From Edolisoma coerulescens (taxonomy: Eukaryota > Chordata > Aves > Passeriformes > Campephagidae), in contig VWZW01001369.1 of NCBI GenBank assembly GCA_013397115.1, forward strand, positions 310,001-374,000: a stretch of 64,000 nt of DNA. The letters run 5' to 3'. Made by a program: the position numbers and the translations under genes. This document shows positions 1 to 11,722 of the stretch, in pieces. The notes below the pieces were generated by a model, which saw only the letters and a list, made by a program, of their open reading frames with translations, ran no database searches and was not told where the DNA came from. Every line of letters begins with the position of its first letter. Within the stretch, counting starts at the first letter, position 1.

Positions 1-3000
1 TTGTAGTGTGTCTATTATTTCTTTCTCATGGGAGAAACATATGGTGGATATCCTTTTAACACTGGGTTCTAGAATACTCTGACATCTATGTGAACTGTAG
101 CAAGGCAAAAAGGACTGAGTGTCCTAAAAACTGGTTAGAAGTTGGACTTACAACACTAAGTTATGCAGAGGAGATTTTGCTGAAGCTAAAGAAATACCTG
201 GTCAAAGTGATCTGCAGAACGAAAAAGAGCTGCATTATGAAGCCTATACCTAAGTGGCTGGGTAGATAGGATACAGTATTCTACTTACATCTCATGAAGG
301 TTAAGGAGGCAACATTCCTTTGACCACTGGAAAACACTGGAAATTTAAATTACTTTTAACTAAAACAAGCTCAAAATCATTTGTTGAACTGTAGTTTAGC
401 AGATTTTTTTTGTGCTTGAGTGAATGGCTTCAATTTATAACTAAGATATTAGCAAACCAAGAAATTATAGAAGTGAAAACTTGCCCTCTTAACTGGAGAA
501 AAGCCAAAAACTGACATTCATCCTGGTCTTAAAGTACATGAAAAATGTTTCTATCCTATATCTCCTACACATGGAAGCTTGAAGTGGATGTCTCAAATGG
601 TTCTCATCCTTGTTATACTTGACAAGCTCAAAGAAGGTGATGGCAGGCAGCTAGTGCCACATTTGCCACAGAAGGGAAAGATCCCCAATAGTGGTTTATG
701 AGAGAAAAGGTTGGTATGCTTTATTTGTTGTTTGTCCTAGTTCTTCACTGAGGGAGGAATTAATGTATTTTTTAACATAAATGTTATTAATTGTATGTAT
801 CTACAGCTCTCTCTAGTGACAAAAAGCTCATAAAAACTGTAGCTCTGAACATTTAGTGTCTGTCTGTTATTCTTTAAGTAATGTAAATTACTTGATCTTC
901 TTCTTTTAATCCACTTACCTCACAAGTCTTGGTAGCTATGGCCAGAACATGCTCTACTGGCTCATTACACACTCAGTACTCCCAGTGATGTCAACAGAGA
1001 TTGTGACAAAACAATCACAATAAGATTTGGTCTCTAACCAGTAAATATTTCTGGGTTTATAACACTTTATCACAGTTAATTTTTTCTTCTGCCACAATGA
1101 ACTGCAAGCTCTTCTCGTACACAGTGCAGAGCCTTGGTTGTAGCCTGTGTTCTGCATCTCACAACAGGGTCTATGGCCTATTTACAAGGCCCTGGTGCCT
1201 GGAAGTGGCACTAATCTTTGCAAGAATGAAAGGTTTCTATAAGGTGTATTCTCATCTGACCTGTAAACTACTGTTTACAGTGGCATTATTTATACTTTTG
1301 TAATTGACAGCATTTACGTTGAGCAGAGTCACAGATTTAGCTTCACTTCTTCATGTCCCGGCAGAAATTTATTAAATGCAGCCTCTGAAGAATTTAACCA
1401 AAACTTAAAGTACTTGGCAGCGCTGCTGACTTTTAAAAAACTTCTGCTCATGATTCAGTGGCTATATATGTTCCTACCATATCAATTAATGTAAGCACAT
1501 CCAAGTGCCCCTCCAGAAGAGTTGGCCAAAGAGCCAGACTTTGACTGAAGGGAAGGTGGATCACTGCATCCCAAGTCATGGATATTGCACAGCTTTTGCA
1601 TGGATGTGTCAGTGCTACCCCTATTTAGATTCATTTGCTTTAAGCTGCTTTTATTTTTTGCCCCAAGACAAAACCACATGCAAACTGCTGAAGCTCCCAT
1701 GCCTTTTGACCTTGCCAAGCTTTGTTAGAGCATCTTATCTTTACACAATACCCACAAGCATGCGTAGGACACTAGAATCAGTGTACCAGAAACTCAGTGC
1801 AGTTTCGAGTCACAGCACCATAGGCTAAGAAGATGTGACATGTATTTCCATATCAAAACAAGAAAAACCTTTCTTTCCCCTCTTCACTGATGCATAACAT
1901 CCCAAAAGGTAAGAATGGCCTTCAGCTAACACAGATCAATTTTCTTTCAGCTTCAATCACCATTTAATTACTGTTGACTTCTTTAACCTTTTTCTCTTCC
2001 TTTATGGATTAGATTCCTTTATACTCTGTTGCCATTTGCTTTCTCTGTGACATAATCAAACTTAAAATGGTATGATAAAATTTCACATTTTTCTTCTTCC
2101 TTCCTACCATTTATGTTCAATTTACTTCAAAAACCAAATCATTTCTTAAGGGGAAAACTATTTTTAATGAATTGACTTTTAACTTTATCTCTCTCCAGTA
2201 TCTAGATGTCATTTGCTTTAAGCAAGTAATTGTTCAGATGACTGGATGGCATGTTGGATAAAAGCTCTAGCTTTCCAGCTCTTAACATTTCAGGAAAAAA
2301 CCCACACATGGCAGTACATTTTGAATGCAATGAGTTTTGTTGACTCAGCTTCATCTTTAGCAAATATTTCACATTTCACTAACTCAGAGTCCAGATAAAA
2401 ACAGTCCAGTTAGCCCTTTTTATCAGAAGGAAACCATTGCTCAGTAGATCAGAAGAGGAATGATTTTTCTGCTAGTGGCTGTAAAACAAGCAGAGATCCT
2501 CCCAGCCAAATCAGGGTATTCATTCCTTGGCACTTATTCATTCTGCTGGATCAGAGGCCTGTATGCCTGTGTCACTGTACATGAACTGGTATAATTCAGG
2601 ATGGAACATGGCCCCATGCACCTTTGAAATTGATCTCTTTGAAACACCTTTAATTGCACGTGCAATGAGCACAGTCTGTTTTCTAAAACATGTATTTTTT
2701 TAGGACTCAGAGCAACCCCATCTTGATGTTGATGCAAACACCTAATATCCCTTTTACAGGGAAATAGTAGCACCAAGGAATTAGGCACTAATAAGGAGCA
2801 GAATGATTTTTTATTTGTTTAATTATAGCAGTCAACGGAAAGAGTAGTTCTGCAATTACTACCATACACAGTGTAACTGGCTGTGAATCTGTTACTGTAG
2901 ATTTTATTTTGAGATCTTGTTTTTGAAAACATTTGTCCTTGAACTTCTAATTAACCTGGAGCAATTGAGTTACAAGAGCTACAGACCAGATTTTAGAGAA

Positions 3001-6000
3001 GTGAGGATGCTCTGAGCTATGTGTCATTATTGGCAGTAACTTTGATCCTTATGCATCCTTTAGACACCACAATTAACAGCTTTACAAAAATAGCTTTATC
3101 TCATCGGATCTTAGCACTGATGTCCATTCAAGCTATTTCTTTGGTTTTGCTACACGTCAGAATTTTTTAAGTAGTTATGTCTTCTTCTTATACATCCAAC
3201 CGTTAAGAATGAGGTCAATTCTTGAGGGCAAAAGAGGACATAGAAAAGTACCAATTCATACTTATGTGATACTACATACTACTTGTCACTTTTTAAAATA
3301 ATAGCTGAATAATTAACTAATTAATTACATTTTTAGGTTAATTCTGTATTTCTGCTCAACAGGCTGTAATTAATTCACAGGAAAAATACAGTTTAATTTT
3401 TGATTCAGTTTCAGTAATTGATAAAATACTTTGAAAATACTTTGCAAATAGTTGTACTAAAGGGAAAGCCTGGAGAATAAAAACAAAACACATCAAATCC
3501 AGATGGAAATACGTGAAGTATAATCCTTTTGGGCCACCTGGTCTCTTCTTGCACCCACCATAGGCTTGTTTTTTGTTGCTGCGTGCTCCTCCACTCTGTC
3601 TACTGCTATGCTGTGTGCTGAGATACGCACATATATATTTATAGCAGATGATGGAGGATTCATTTAGATCACTTAGGATAAGGATGAACTTACTCTGTAA
3701 CACTGTGACCTATCTCATTTAATAACTGGAATAACTGGTAATTGTGATCTGGGTGGTTTTAATGATCTGGAAAACACTGTGCATGACCCATTACATGTTA
3801 CATTAAGCTGATAATTTTTAAATACACATGTCTACAGACATTAGACATTAAGATAAAATGCACATATCTGAGCTTAAAAACATCAATACAAAGATCTGCC
3901 TGCAAGACTTCCAGACGTGATAGAACAGCCTTTGAAAAAGCCATCCATTTTAACTAAAACTGTTCGAATTTTTTGGATTGGCTTATAAAATTTAGACCTT
4001 TCTGCAGTGAGTCATTTATTTATATAACTTGGTCATACTATCCACAGCTATAAAAAAATGAAGTAAATCAGATCCTCTGCCATTCTGTTTCACTCCTTCC
4101 TGTCATACATATTTCAGCACAACTGGAAGGAATATCTATTGTCTACATATTTTAGAAATAATTGTAAAGAGTAGTTTCTTAGATTGGCATCGGAAAATGT
4201 TAAGTAAGTTGCTATCAGTCTTAAAGGATTTTATCCTCAAAGGTTTTGCTTTTATGTAATGTACAATGTAATGTAATACACTACTCTTATGCATCTGCCC
4301 AGAATCTGTAATCAATTACCCAAATTTAACAGATTATCTTGAGATTTCAACTAAAATGTTTTTACTGTGTTTTAAAAGAATTTTATTCTTAAAAATATAT
4401 ACAAAACCTTCCAAAATGAAGATTTTAAAAGGAATTACAAAATCAAAGCTCAAAATTTTAGGAACAAGTCAGGAACGAGCTAAAGCAAATGGCTGGATCT
4501 GACTGTGTTTATATGGCTCATAAAATGAGTAAAAGTTCAGAAAAACATGACTTATGTCAGAGATTAGTAAAAAGTTTAATAGTGTCAATTAAGTCTTAGC
4601 ATGATGTGTTTAATTGTCTGGTATAGACAAGGCAGTTCTTGCAATACAATCAGAGAGCAAATGTAATTTATATCACAGCTATTAATATTTACCATGTAAA
4701 TGACCTGAAAGGATTTTATCTGAAGCATGTAATACTTATTTCTGATTTTTAACATTCACTTTATCCAAGCAGGATCTGAAAATCCCATGTGAATTTGAAA
4801 TCTAACCTTTTATAGTAAGGGAAAATATATATGTATGCTCTGGTGGCTGAAGATTTTGGGGAGAATTATTGTCAATGGGACAAATTCTGAGGCATCTCAG
4901 TATGTATTTTATCATTCTCTTTATAGAAGTAGTACTATCCAGAAAAGACCCCTGTAGGAAGTAGCCTTCCCAGTGGAAGGGCAATGCCACTAGAAAGTCA
5001 CAGTGACAATTCCTTGGGAAGAGTGAATTTAATACGTATTTGTGGCACTCGTGAGCCAAGGGCCGTGCTTGTTTGTCATTGCCATAAATACACAAGGCCC
5101 TACAATTCCCATTCCTTATGCTTTGCACCAGGGAAGGATAGAAGAAGCAGAGAGCTTCCTCCGTGGCAGACACCTGAAGAACAGGGCCTGGTGCCAGCTG
5201 CTGTGGCACAAGCACAGTCCCTGCTCCCAGGGAGTGACCAGCACCGCCGTGTTTTACAGACCCAACGCTGATATGGAGAAAATCTGGAGCTGTCCTATGG
5301 TTCTAAACCAGGTTAAATTCACAGAAACCTCACAGTGGAATTTTGCAGGTCCAAACAGTGTGCACACTCTGTTTTCCTGAACTTTCAGAAGAGCAGTTGA
5401 AAGCCGTAATGTTGAAGCCTGACTTTTGCCACTGCCTTCTCTGGCCATGTACCTTTCTGTATATTACCTTTCTTTTGTATATTGGCCCATTAAAATGTGT
5501 TGGTATGCTCAATTCAGTCCAGATAGCTCAAGGAAAGCTCAACCCAGGATATGAAAAAACAGAAGATTAAAAAAGGGGATGCTAGCTTATGACTTCATCA
5601 GATCAACCTTGGAAGTTGTCACCTATTGTTAATTTTTACTTTGAACATGAAGTTTAGTTCACTGTTTTTCATCTCCTCAATTTAAAACTCAATTATTTTG
5701 TTATCGGACAGTTTCATTTTTCAAATCACTAATTAAATTATTTAAATTGAAAGAGAACTGCTATTATTTATATTAGTTTGGAAGTAATTCTCAACTGAAG
5801 GAATTTAAAAAATGCCATTGTTTTGACAGAAATCAAAATTGAAAAAAAATGTGGAAAATTGCCTTTTAATATTTGATTATCAAGAGATTTCTTAGGAAAG
5901 ATCATATTCTTTATAAATTCCATATATTTCTAAATTATTTTTGACGCTTATTCAAGGTACAAGAAAATATTCTTGTCCCACTGGAACCACTGCATACTAA

Positions 6001-6130
6001 GTATTAACAAGTGAAAAACTAGTAAACATTTGCCCAAAATACAAACCCAGTAACTTGAAGCTAGTATTGATTCTTATAACAAGTAATCACCTGTCCAGAA
6101 GTACTGTTCTTCTGCCTCCCTGCTTCCAAG
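1..6130. other. AT-rich non-coding DNA, no gene recognised
   Basis: I see no coding exon, RNA gene or recognisable transposon here. Open frames are all under 140 codons, lie on both strands and overlap each other, as expected by chance. A patch that is less AT-rich than its surroundings, with a few CpGs, runs from about 5040 to 5290. It carries overlapping frames on both strands that resemble no family I know. The rest is AT-rich with frequent A and T runs. Confidence 0.6.
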
Positions 6131-6187
6131 CTATTTCTATTGTTAGACTATTTCTTTCTATTGTTAGACTATTTCTATTTAGACTCC
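6131..6187. repeat. Short imperfect tandem repeat (17/21-base units)
   Basis: A unit reading CTATTTCTATTGTTAGA (6131-6147) is followed by a longer version with four extra bases (6148-6168) and then a partial third copy. The length difference between copies fits replication slippage. No function is suggested. Confidence 0.7.
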
Positions 6188-8476
6188 GAGATAATATTTT
6201 TGGATTATGGGTGTATTATTTACAACAGACTGTCCCAACACAAAACATTCACTGAAAGAATCACGTTTGTTATCATATTCTTTAGCATCACTTCTACCAA
6301 ATACAATCTCATTTTGCAGATGTCTTCAGCCCATTCTAATGCTGCCTTTCTTTCTAACCACTCCTCAAGCTTTTCAAAAAGCAATCAAATATGCAATCAA
6401 AATATTTTTATTTTCTGTGTTGTGATTTGCAACACTGACATCCATCCACTTCTTTGATATTCCTCTGTTTTAGTGAAAGAGAATGAAAACCAAGCTATCA
6501 TGCTTCCATGATCACATCCTCTTGTGTCCCTTGCTGTGACATTGGTGGACAGATGCCTTTTGCAAACCTGTGTTCCATAACTGGAACTCACCTTTATGTG
6601 TCATTGATAAAATACGATGCACTCCAGTTTGGGACACTGTGCTTTAGCTATTGCCTAGGTTACATGATGTACAGAAGAAGCAGTGTGTAACAGTGTTTTC
6701 AGGGACTAGGGGAGCTTCAGGTAACAACACCTGACAAACCCCTTTTAATGCTACGTAGTAATTGAGTTGAAAACCAGCACATTTTTCATGAACAGAGAAA
6801 TAGCAGATCTCCACTCAAAGAAAGGGATTGAGGGGATGGGAGAACAGGGTGAACAGGAGGGAGAACATACAAAAAGACACCTGTTCTCATTAATTCAGTG
6901 ACTAGTGTCAGCACAGCCCTATTACAAAGAAGAATAAAACCCATAATGAATCCTCTTCAAACTACATTCACCAGGAGAAAAAAGGGAAGAAGTAATGCCA
7001 TTCTGGTTAGATGTAGCACAAGGTTTGGGAAGTTGGTGCACTCACAAATGAGAACTGAGGTACTGCACTGAGCATGAACGCAAAGACACGTAACCAGAAA
7101 CACTCACGTCTCCCAGTTTATTCTTTGCATGGAATCTATTTTCAGTAGTCCCTAAAGATCAAATTCTCCTGAGTCCAGGATGATGTTACACTGGGCTTTC
7201 CTTGTAGCAGAAAATTGAACAGTTGTTTCCTTTGTCTATTCACCATGCACAAAATGCAGGGATCTTCTCTCGTCATGCAGGAAGCATCCATGGCTCTGCA
7301 GTTCCAGCTAATGGGCTGCATATTGGACAGAAATCTGTAGCCATTTTATTAATGGATTAATCCTCGGAGAGCTTACCAACTGTCACGGTTTTTTTCCAAC
7401 TTTGAGGCATATGACTCACAAAAGGAGGATATAAATATTTTTGAGGCATGACATGAAGCTAGAGAAGAAAGCAAAATGCTAGAATAATAAGTCTCTTAAC
7501 AGTATACAGAATAGGTATTACATGTACCCTTTTGTACATGCAAAAAAAGGCAGCTTATCCACAGACTATAATTGTCAATAAAAAACCCCATCGAGTCTGT
7601 GCAAATGAAGACAGAAACTATTGTCCTGTTAATACAAATTTAACTTAGAGGAGACTGCTGGAGTTTCTGCTTGAGCTGAGTAGGAAGGAACAAATTCCAA
7701 ATCCAAAGAGCTCAGTACTTAAGGATCCACATGAGATTTCAGATGGGTCAGCCAAAAATATTATATTGAAATGTTTGTGGTCTCCACTTGGCATTCCCAA
7801 CACCTTCCCATCCTCTGCCAGAATGGAGTCCCTGCATGTCACACCAAAAAAACACAGGCACAGTCTAAGTGTTTTAATATGACAAAGATATATTTCTTCA
7901 CTCAAATAGAAAGATGGCAGTTTATTTTGTTTGCACATTATTTAAGGCTAGATGGGAAAAGCATAATATTTTCAGCTGGACTTCAAAAGCACGCCTGCCA
8001 AATAAGGCATAACTGTTTTTTGACAGATTAGAATGGATGAGTGCTTATATGTAATCTGTCATTTATTTGTACAAATCTATATTTAGCATGCAAATAGATA
8101 CTTGTTGCTGGACTCTATTTCTATAGTTGGTCAAACGAAAACCCTAATGTGCATTGTGCCAACAATAATGCCCAAAAATCTGCATTCCATTTCTAAAGTC
8201 CAAACCTATTTCTAAATAAAAATGGCAGTTTTCCAAGAATGTGACTCCCAGTAAAGATTGTGGTTATGTTGGGATCCAGTGTAATACCCACATGGCATTT
8301 ATTTCTTTTTCTCTCCCTGTGAGCATACGTATTCTCCTCAAAGACTCATTTCTGATAATTAAAAATATTTATTCTATTTCTAAGAAGACTTAATCACTAC
8401 TTCTAACTGAACATTAGTAGGATTAAGCATGATTCAATAGGATGTGCCAAGTTCAACCAACCAGGAGAATTTGATG
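6188..8476. other. Non-coding DNA, nothing recognised
   Basis: There are only short chance open frames, no repeat family I recognise, and no clear splice-site or promoter arrangement. The stretch ends at the 3' tail of a minus-strand CR1 element. Confidence 0.55.
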
Positions 8477-8567
8477 GAATCACAGAATCATAGAATGGTT
8501 TGGATTGGAAGGGACCTTCAAGCTTATCTAGTTCCAATGCCCCTGCCATGGGCAGGAACACCTTCCA

Positions 8568-9166
8568 CTAGACCAGGTTGCTCAGAGCCCCATCCAACCT
8601 GGCCTTGAACACTTCCAGGGAGGGGGCACCCACAACTTCCCTGAGCAAGCTGTTCCAGTGCCTCACCAACCTCACGGTAAAGCATTGTTTCCTAATATTG
8701 AATCTAAACTTACTCTCTTTTGATTTGAAACCATTCCCCCTTGTCCTGTCACTGTATGCCCTTGTAAATAGTCTTTTTACCTCATCTTTCCTGTAAGTTC
8801 CCTTCAGGTACTGGAAAGCTGCAACTAGGTCACCCCTAAGCCATGTCTCTTCCAGGCTGAATAATCCTGATTCTCTCAGCATTTCCTCATAGGAGAGGTG
8901 CTTCCATCCCTCTGTTTGAAGTCTTTCTATCTCTAATTATAAAATCCCATCCCTGCTCTGGACTCGCTCCATGTCCTTCCTGTGCTGGGCACCCCAGAGC
9001 TGGATGCAGTGTTCCAGGGGGGATCTCTCACCAGAGTAGGGCAGTGGGGCAGAATCCCCTTCTGTGCCCTGCTGCCCACACTGCTTTGGATGCAGCCCAG
9101 GACACGTTTGGCTTTCTGGGCTGTGAGTGCCATGGCCAGGTCATGTCCAGCCTCATCCACCAGCAA
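8568..9166 (-). pseudogene. CR1 ORF2 C-terminal remnant (broken reverse transcriptase tail)
   Basis: The minus-strand frame 8882-8568 gives about 104 residues typical of the C-terminus of CR1 ORF2. In order it contains LFSLEETWLRGDLVAAFQYL, then RTRGNGFK, then an arginine-rich FRFNIRKQCF segment, then HWNSLLREVV, and it ends at APSLEVFKARLDGALSNLV and a stop. Upstream, 9166-8950 encodes the preceding part (ALTAQKAKRVLGCIQ, then a degraded LVRPHLEYC-like motif). Two lesions break it. An apparent two-base addition near 9021-9030 shifts the frame, and the foreign segment at 8920-8949 brings an in-frame TAA (complement of 8937-8939). The endonuclease and the catalytic part of the reverse transcriptase are absent through 5' truncation. 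The remnant has no expected activity. Confidence 0.88.
8920..8949. repeat. 30-base segment foreign to CR1, left arm of a distant inverted repeat
   Basis: Inside the CR1 copy, between the part encoding HLSYEE and the part encoding the end of the KDMERVQ motif, the expected CR1 sequence is replaced by unrelated AT-rich sequence. Thirty bases of it (8920-8949) are an exact reverse complement of 10935-10964. The bases immediately outside (8919 and 8950) do not match, so the match has sharp ends. Confidence 0.85.
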
Positions 9167-9230
9167 CCCAAAGTCCTTCTCAGCAGGGCTGCTCTCAATC
9201 TATTCATCCTCCAGCCTTTATCCATTTCTG

Positions 9231-10934
9231 TATATGGATTCAGTATGGAATATGTGCTTCTTTAAATTTCAATTAAAGACAAGAGAAACCAGTGGTTTCT
9301 GCTCTGAAAAATATATCTCTGTTGACAGTTATTCTGGAGTTCATACTGTACTTTCTTTGTTGGCATTGCCTATTGCTTTTAAATGTTATTTAAATGTCTG
9401 GCATATACCAGATGTTATGTTGAGGCATTAGATACAAGCAAGTTTAAGGCACTTGAGTAGCACACAGTGTCTGTGAGATGTGATCCCTTGAAGTTTCCAA
9501 GCTCCCAGCTAGTAACTGTGGAATGAGATTATCTCACCAGTCTTTGGAGGTCTAACAGGCTATGTCTAAAGTCAGCAAAGAAGGCAGGAAAAAGAGCAAT
9601 TATCCCCTTTTCCAATAAGCAGTCAAGTAGTTGGGATGAATGATCTTCTGTGGGTGCACATTATGCTAGGTTAATTATAGTGTTGGGTTTTTTTTAATGA
9701 GGATAATTATTAGACATCTGAAGTCAGATTAGATTAGGCTTATCCTCAGACAAAACCAAAACTCAAAAAAGTTGGAAAGTTCAGGGTTAGGGCTTTGCAT
9801 CTGAAGAGTTGTAAGTGCATCACACAAGAAGTAGCTGTGATTTTGAACAGCCATTTTCAAAAGACTACATTTGGCACAGGGAAGCTATACTCTTCACCTG
9901 ACTTCTTCCTCAATAATTTTCTCTGAAAAATTAAATAATATTTATATGTAAATAAAACTAGTGAAGTGCAAAAGTTATCTAGCAGTGCTGATTCCACATC
10001 TTGACATAACCATTATCTTTGGTACCTCTGAAGCTGAGAGGTAGGCAGGCAGTCAGGGATGGAGTGGGAGCAAGGCAGGATAGTGAAAGAGATCTTTAGG
10101 GTCCCCACTTGCCTCATTCGGGGGCTAAACACACAACTGAGCTGTAGGCACACCAGCGCTGATGAATTTAATATCCTGCCTGTCGACCTCTGGGAAGCAG
10201 CCAGTGTCAGCAACAAGAGCTTGGGGAATTCTTACTGAGGGGAAAAAAGATGGCAGGGGAGTAAAAAAATAAAAAGGGATGCTGGTTCTGGGTTAGAGAG
10301 ACATACGAAATGATCAGGGTATAACAGTGATTAAATCCCCCTTCCGCTGTGGCTATTGATGGCTGTGATCTGTTGTTACCAGCAGGGACTCCGCCTTTCC
10401 AAGAGAGATGGGACTGGCAGGCTTGCATGGGGAGGCTGCAGATTCGGTTTTCTCAAGCTGTTTTTGCTGCAGATTCCAAATGCCAGGGTATGCCACGAAC
10501 CCCATGTAACGAAGTGAAGCTAAGAGGCCTTTGTAATTTTTGCCTGTTATCTTACAGGGCTTAATTCTGCAGTGCTATGTAGAACCAAACTCCAGCTATC
10601 GGGAAGTACAGCTGTCTTTATCTGCCTTCAGTAGCACTCATAAGCAACTTACTGCCTCATTACCAAACCTGAAGCCAGAAATGTATTTGCACAGGGACAG
10701 AATGATCATGCCCAATGTCAAGTGAAGGACATTTGCTTTCATTATTTTTCCCTTGTCTCTTGTATTATTCACATATTTCCTCTTCTTTAATGTCTCTTCT
10801 CTTGATTATTAATGTATGAAGAATGCTGGCTGCACGGTTCAGAACATGGCAACACCTGAGAAACCCCAAAGAAGCCGAGCATTGCTATGTGTTATTTATA
10901 GGATTTCAGCCTTCTCTCTATTTCCCTCAGTTTC
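9231..10934. other. Non-coding DNA with a weak candidate exon
   Basis: Most of this stretch shows nothing recognisable. The only feature of note is a good-looking splice acceptor (pyrimidine tract and AG at 10556-10557) followed by 55 open codons to a TGA at 10723-10725. No matching domain or donor partner is apparent, so I do not annotate it as a gene. Confidence 0.5.
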
Positions 10935-10964
10935 TGGGATTTTATAATTAGAGATAGAAAGACT
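10935..10964. repeat. Right arm of the 30-base distant inverted repeat
   Basis: This is the exact reverse complement of 8920-8949 in the CR1 copy. The sequence around it resembles no repeat I recognise, so this may be the original copy from which the CR1 segment was templated. That direction is an inference. Confidence 0.85.
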
Positions 10965-11216
10965 ACCAACTCAGATTCAGATGGTGAAAGAAGCTCCAGA
11001 GCTCTGTATTGACCTATTTACGCCAGAACGCCTCTTTAATTGCTAAAACATTCATGTTGTAGGGGGTCAGAGGTTTCATGTATTAATGCACAAAGTCATG
11101 GAGCTGAGTTAATAATTTATTAATTGCTTTTGTGCACCACACCTAGGGCTGTTTTGGAGAAAGGGTAAAATATTTAGTGGATTTAAACGGTGTGTTCGAG
11201 TCCTTTACACACGGTA
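10965..11216. other. Short non-coding spacer, nothing recognised
   Basis: This AT-rich DNA separates the 30-base inverted-repeat arm from the next CR1 fragments. No open frame, repeat or motif of note is visible. Confidence 0.5.
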
Positions 11217-11506
11217 CAAGGCTTATGAGCAGCTGCAGGAGATGGGGTTCTTTAGCCAGGAGAAAAGGAGGCTCAGAGGGGACCTTACAGCCCTCTAAAA
11301 TTTCCTGAAAAGAGGTTGTAGTGAGGCAGGGATCAGCCTCTTCTCCCAGGTAACAAGTGACAGGGCAAGAAGAAATGTCTTTAAGTTGTGCCAGGGAAGG
11401 TTTAGATCAGATATTAGGAAAAATTCCTTCACCAAAAGGGTTGCCAAGTGTTGGAACAGGATGCCCAGGGAAGGGGTTGATTCACCAACCCTGGAGGTAT
11501 TTGAAG
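11217..11506 (+). mobile_element. CR1 LINE fragment, plus strand, with ORF2 C-terminal remnant
   Basis: On the + strand this encodes a degraded CR1 ORF2 C-terminus. It reads GFFSQEKRRLRGDLTAL, a TAA stop at 11296-11298, then NFLKRG, SLFSQVTSDRARRN, FRSDIRKNSFTKRV, CWNRMPREGVDSPTLEVF. This is a different CR1 subfamily version from the copy at 8477 (SQEKRRL in place of SLEETWL). The copy is 5'-truncated near 11217 and stops abruptly at 11506, before the CR1 stop codon and tail, where an oppositely oriented CR1 begins. The missing 3' end was not found on the far side of that second element. Confidence 0.9.
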
Positions 11507-11722
11507 TCATAGAATCATAGAATGGTTTGGGCTGGAAGGGACCTTAAAGATCATCTAGTTCCAATGCCCCTGCCATGGGCAGGGACACCTTCCACTAGAC
11601 CAGGTTGCCTAGGGCCCCATCCAACCTGGCCTCAAACACTTCCATGGATGGGGCATCCACAACTCCCCTGGGCAACCTGTTCCCGTGCCTCACCACTCTC
11701 ACAGTATAGAATTTCTTTTGGA
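11507..11722 (-). mobile_element. CR1 LINE 3'-end fragment, minus strand
   Basis: The + strand begins with two copies of the reverse-complemented CR1 tail unit (TCATAGAATCATAGAATGG). It continues through the GGAAGGGACCTTAAAGATCA and CCATGGGCAGGGACACC blocks to about 11722, where CR1 similarity ends. Only about 215 bases of 3' end remain, a very short 5'-truncated copy. It closely resembles the first 240 bases of the element at 8477 and is probably the same or a sister subfamily. It abuts the plus-strand CR1 with no spacer, so it probably landed in that element and the remaining part was lost. Confidence 0.93.

Larger units (their letters stand above)
8477..9230 (-). mobile_element. CR1 LINE fragment, 5'-truncated, minus strand
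   Basis: Read on the minus strand this is the 3' part of a chicken-repeat-1 non-LTR retrotransposon. The + strand opens with the reverse complement of the CR1 tail (ATTCTATG-type repeats, 8478-8497). The bird-typical block about a GGAAGGGACCTT segment and a CCATGGGCAGG segment follows (8508-8552), and then the C-terminal part of the ORF2 reverse transcriptase. Full CR1 elements are several kilobases long, so this copy keeps only the last 0.75 kb, the usual result of incomplete target-primed reverse transcription. The truncated 5' end is placed near 9230, where similarity to CR1 that I can recall ends; it may be off by 10-20 bases. An unrelated segment interrupts it around 8920-8949. Divergence and broken frame indicate an old, inactive copy. 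Confidence 0.95.

Noticed and set aside
8578..9431. Plus-strand frames across the CR1 copy (72, 149 and 73 codons)
   Set aside because: They are antisense shadows of the CR1 ORF2 remnant on the minus strand.
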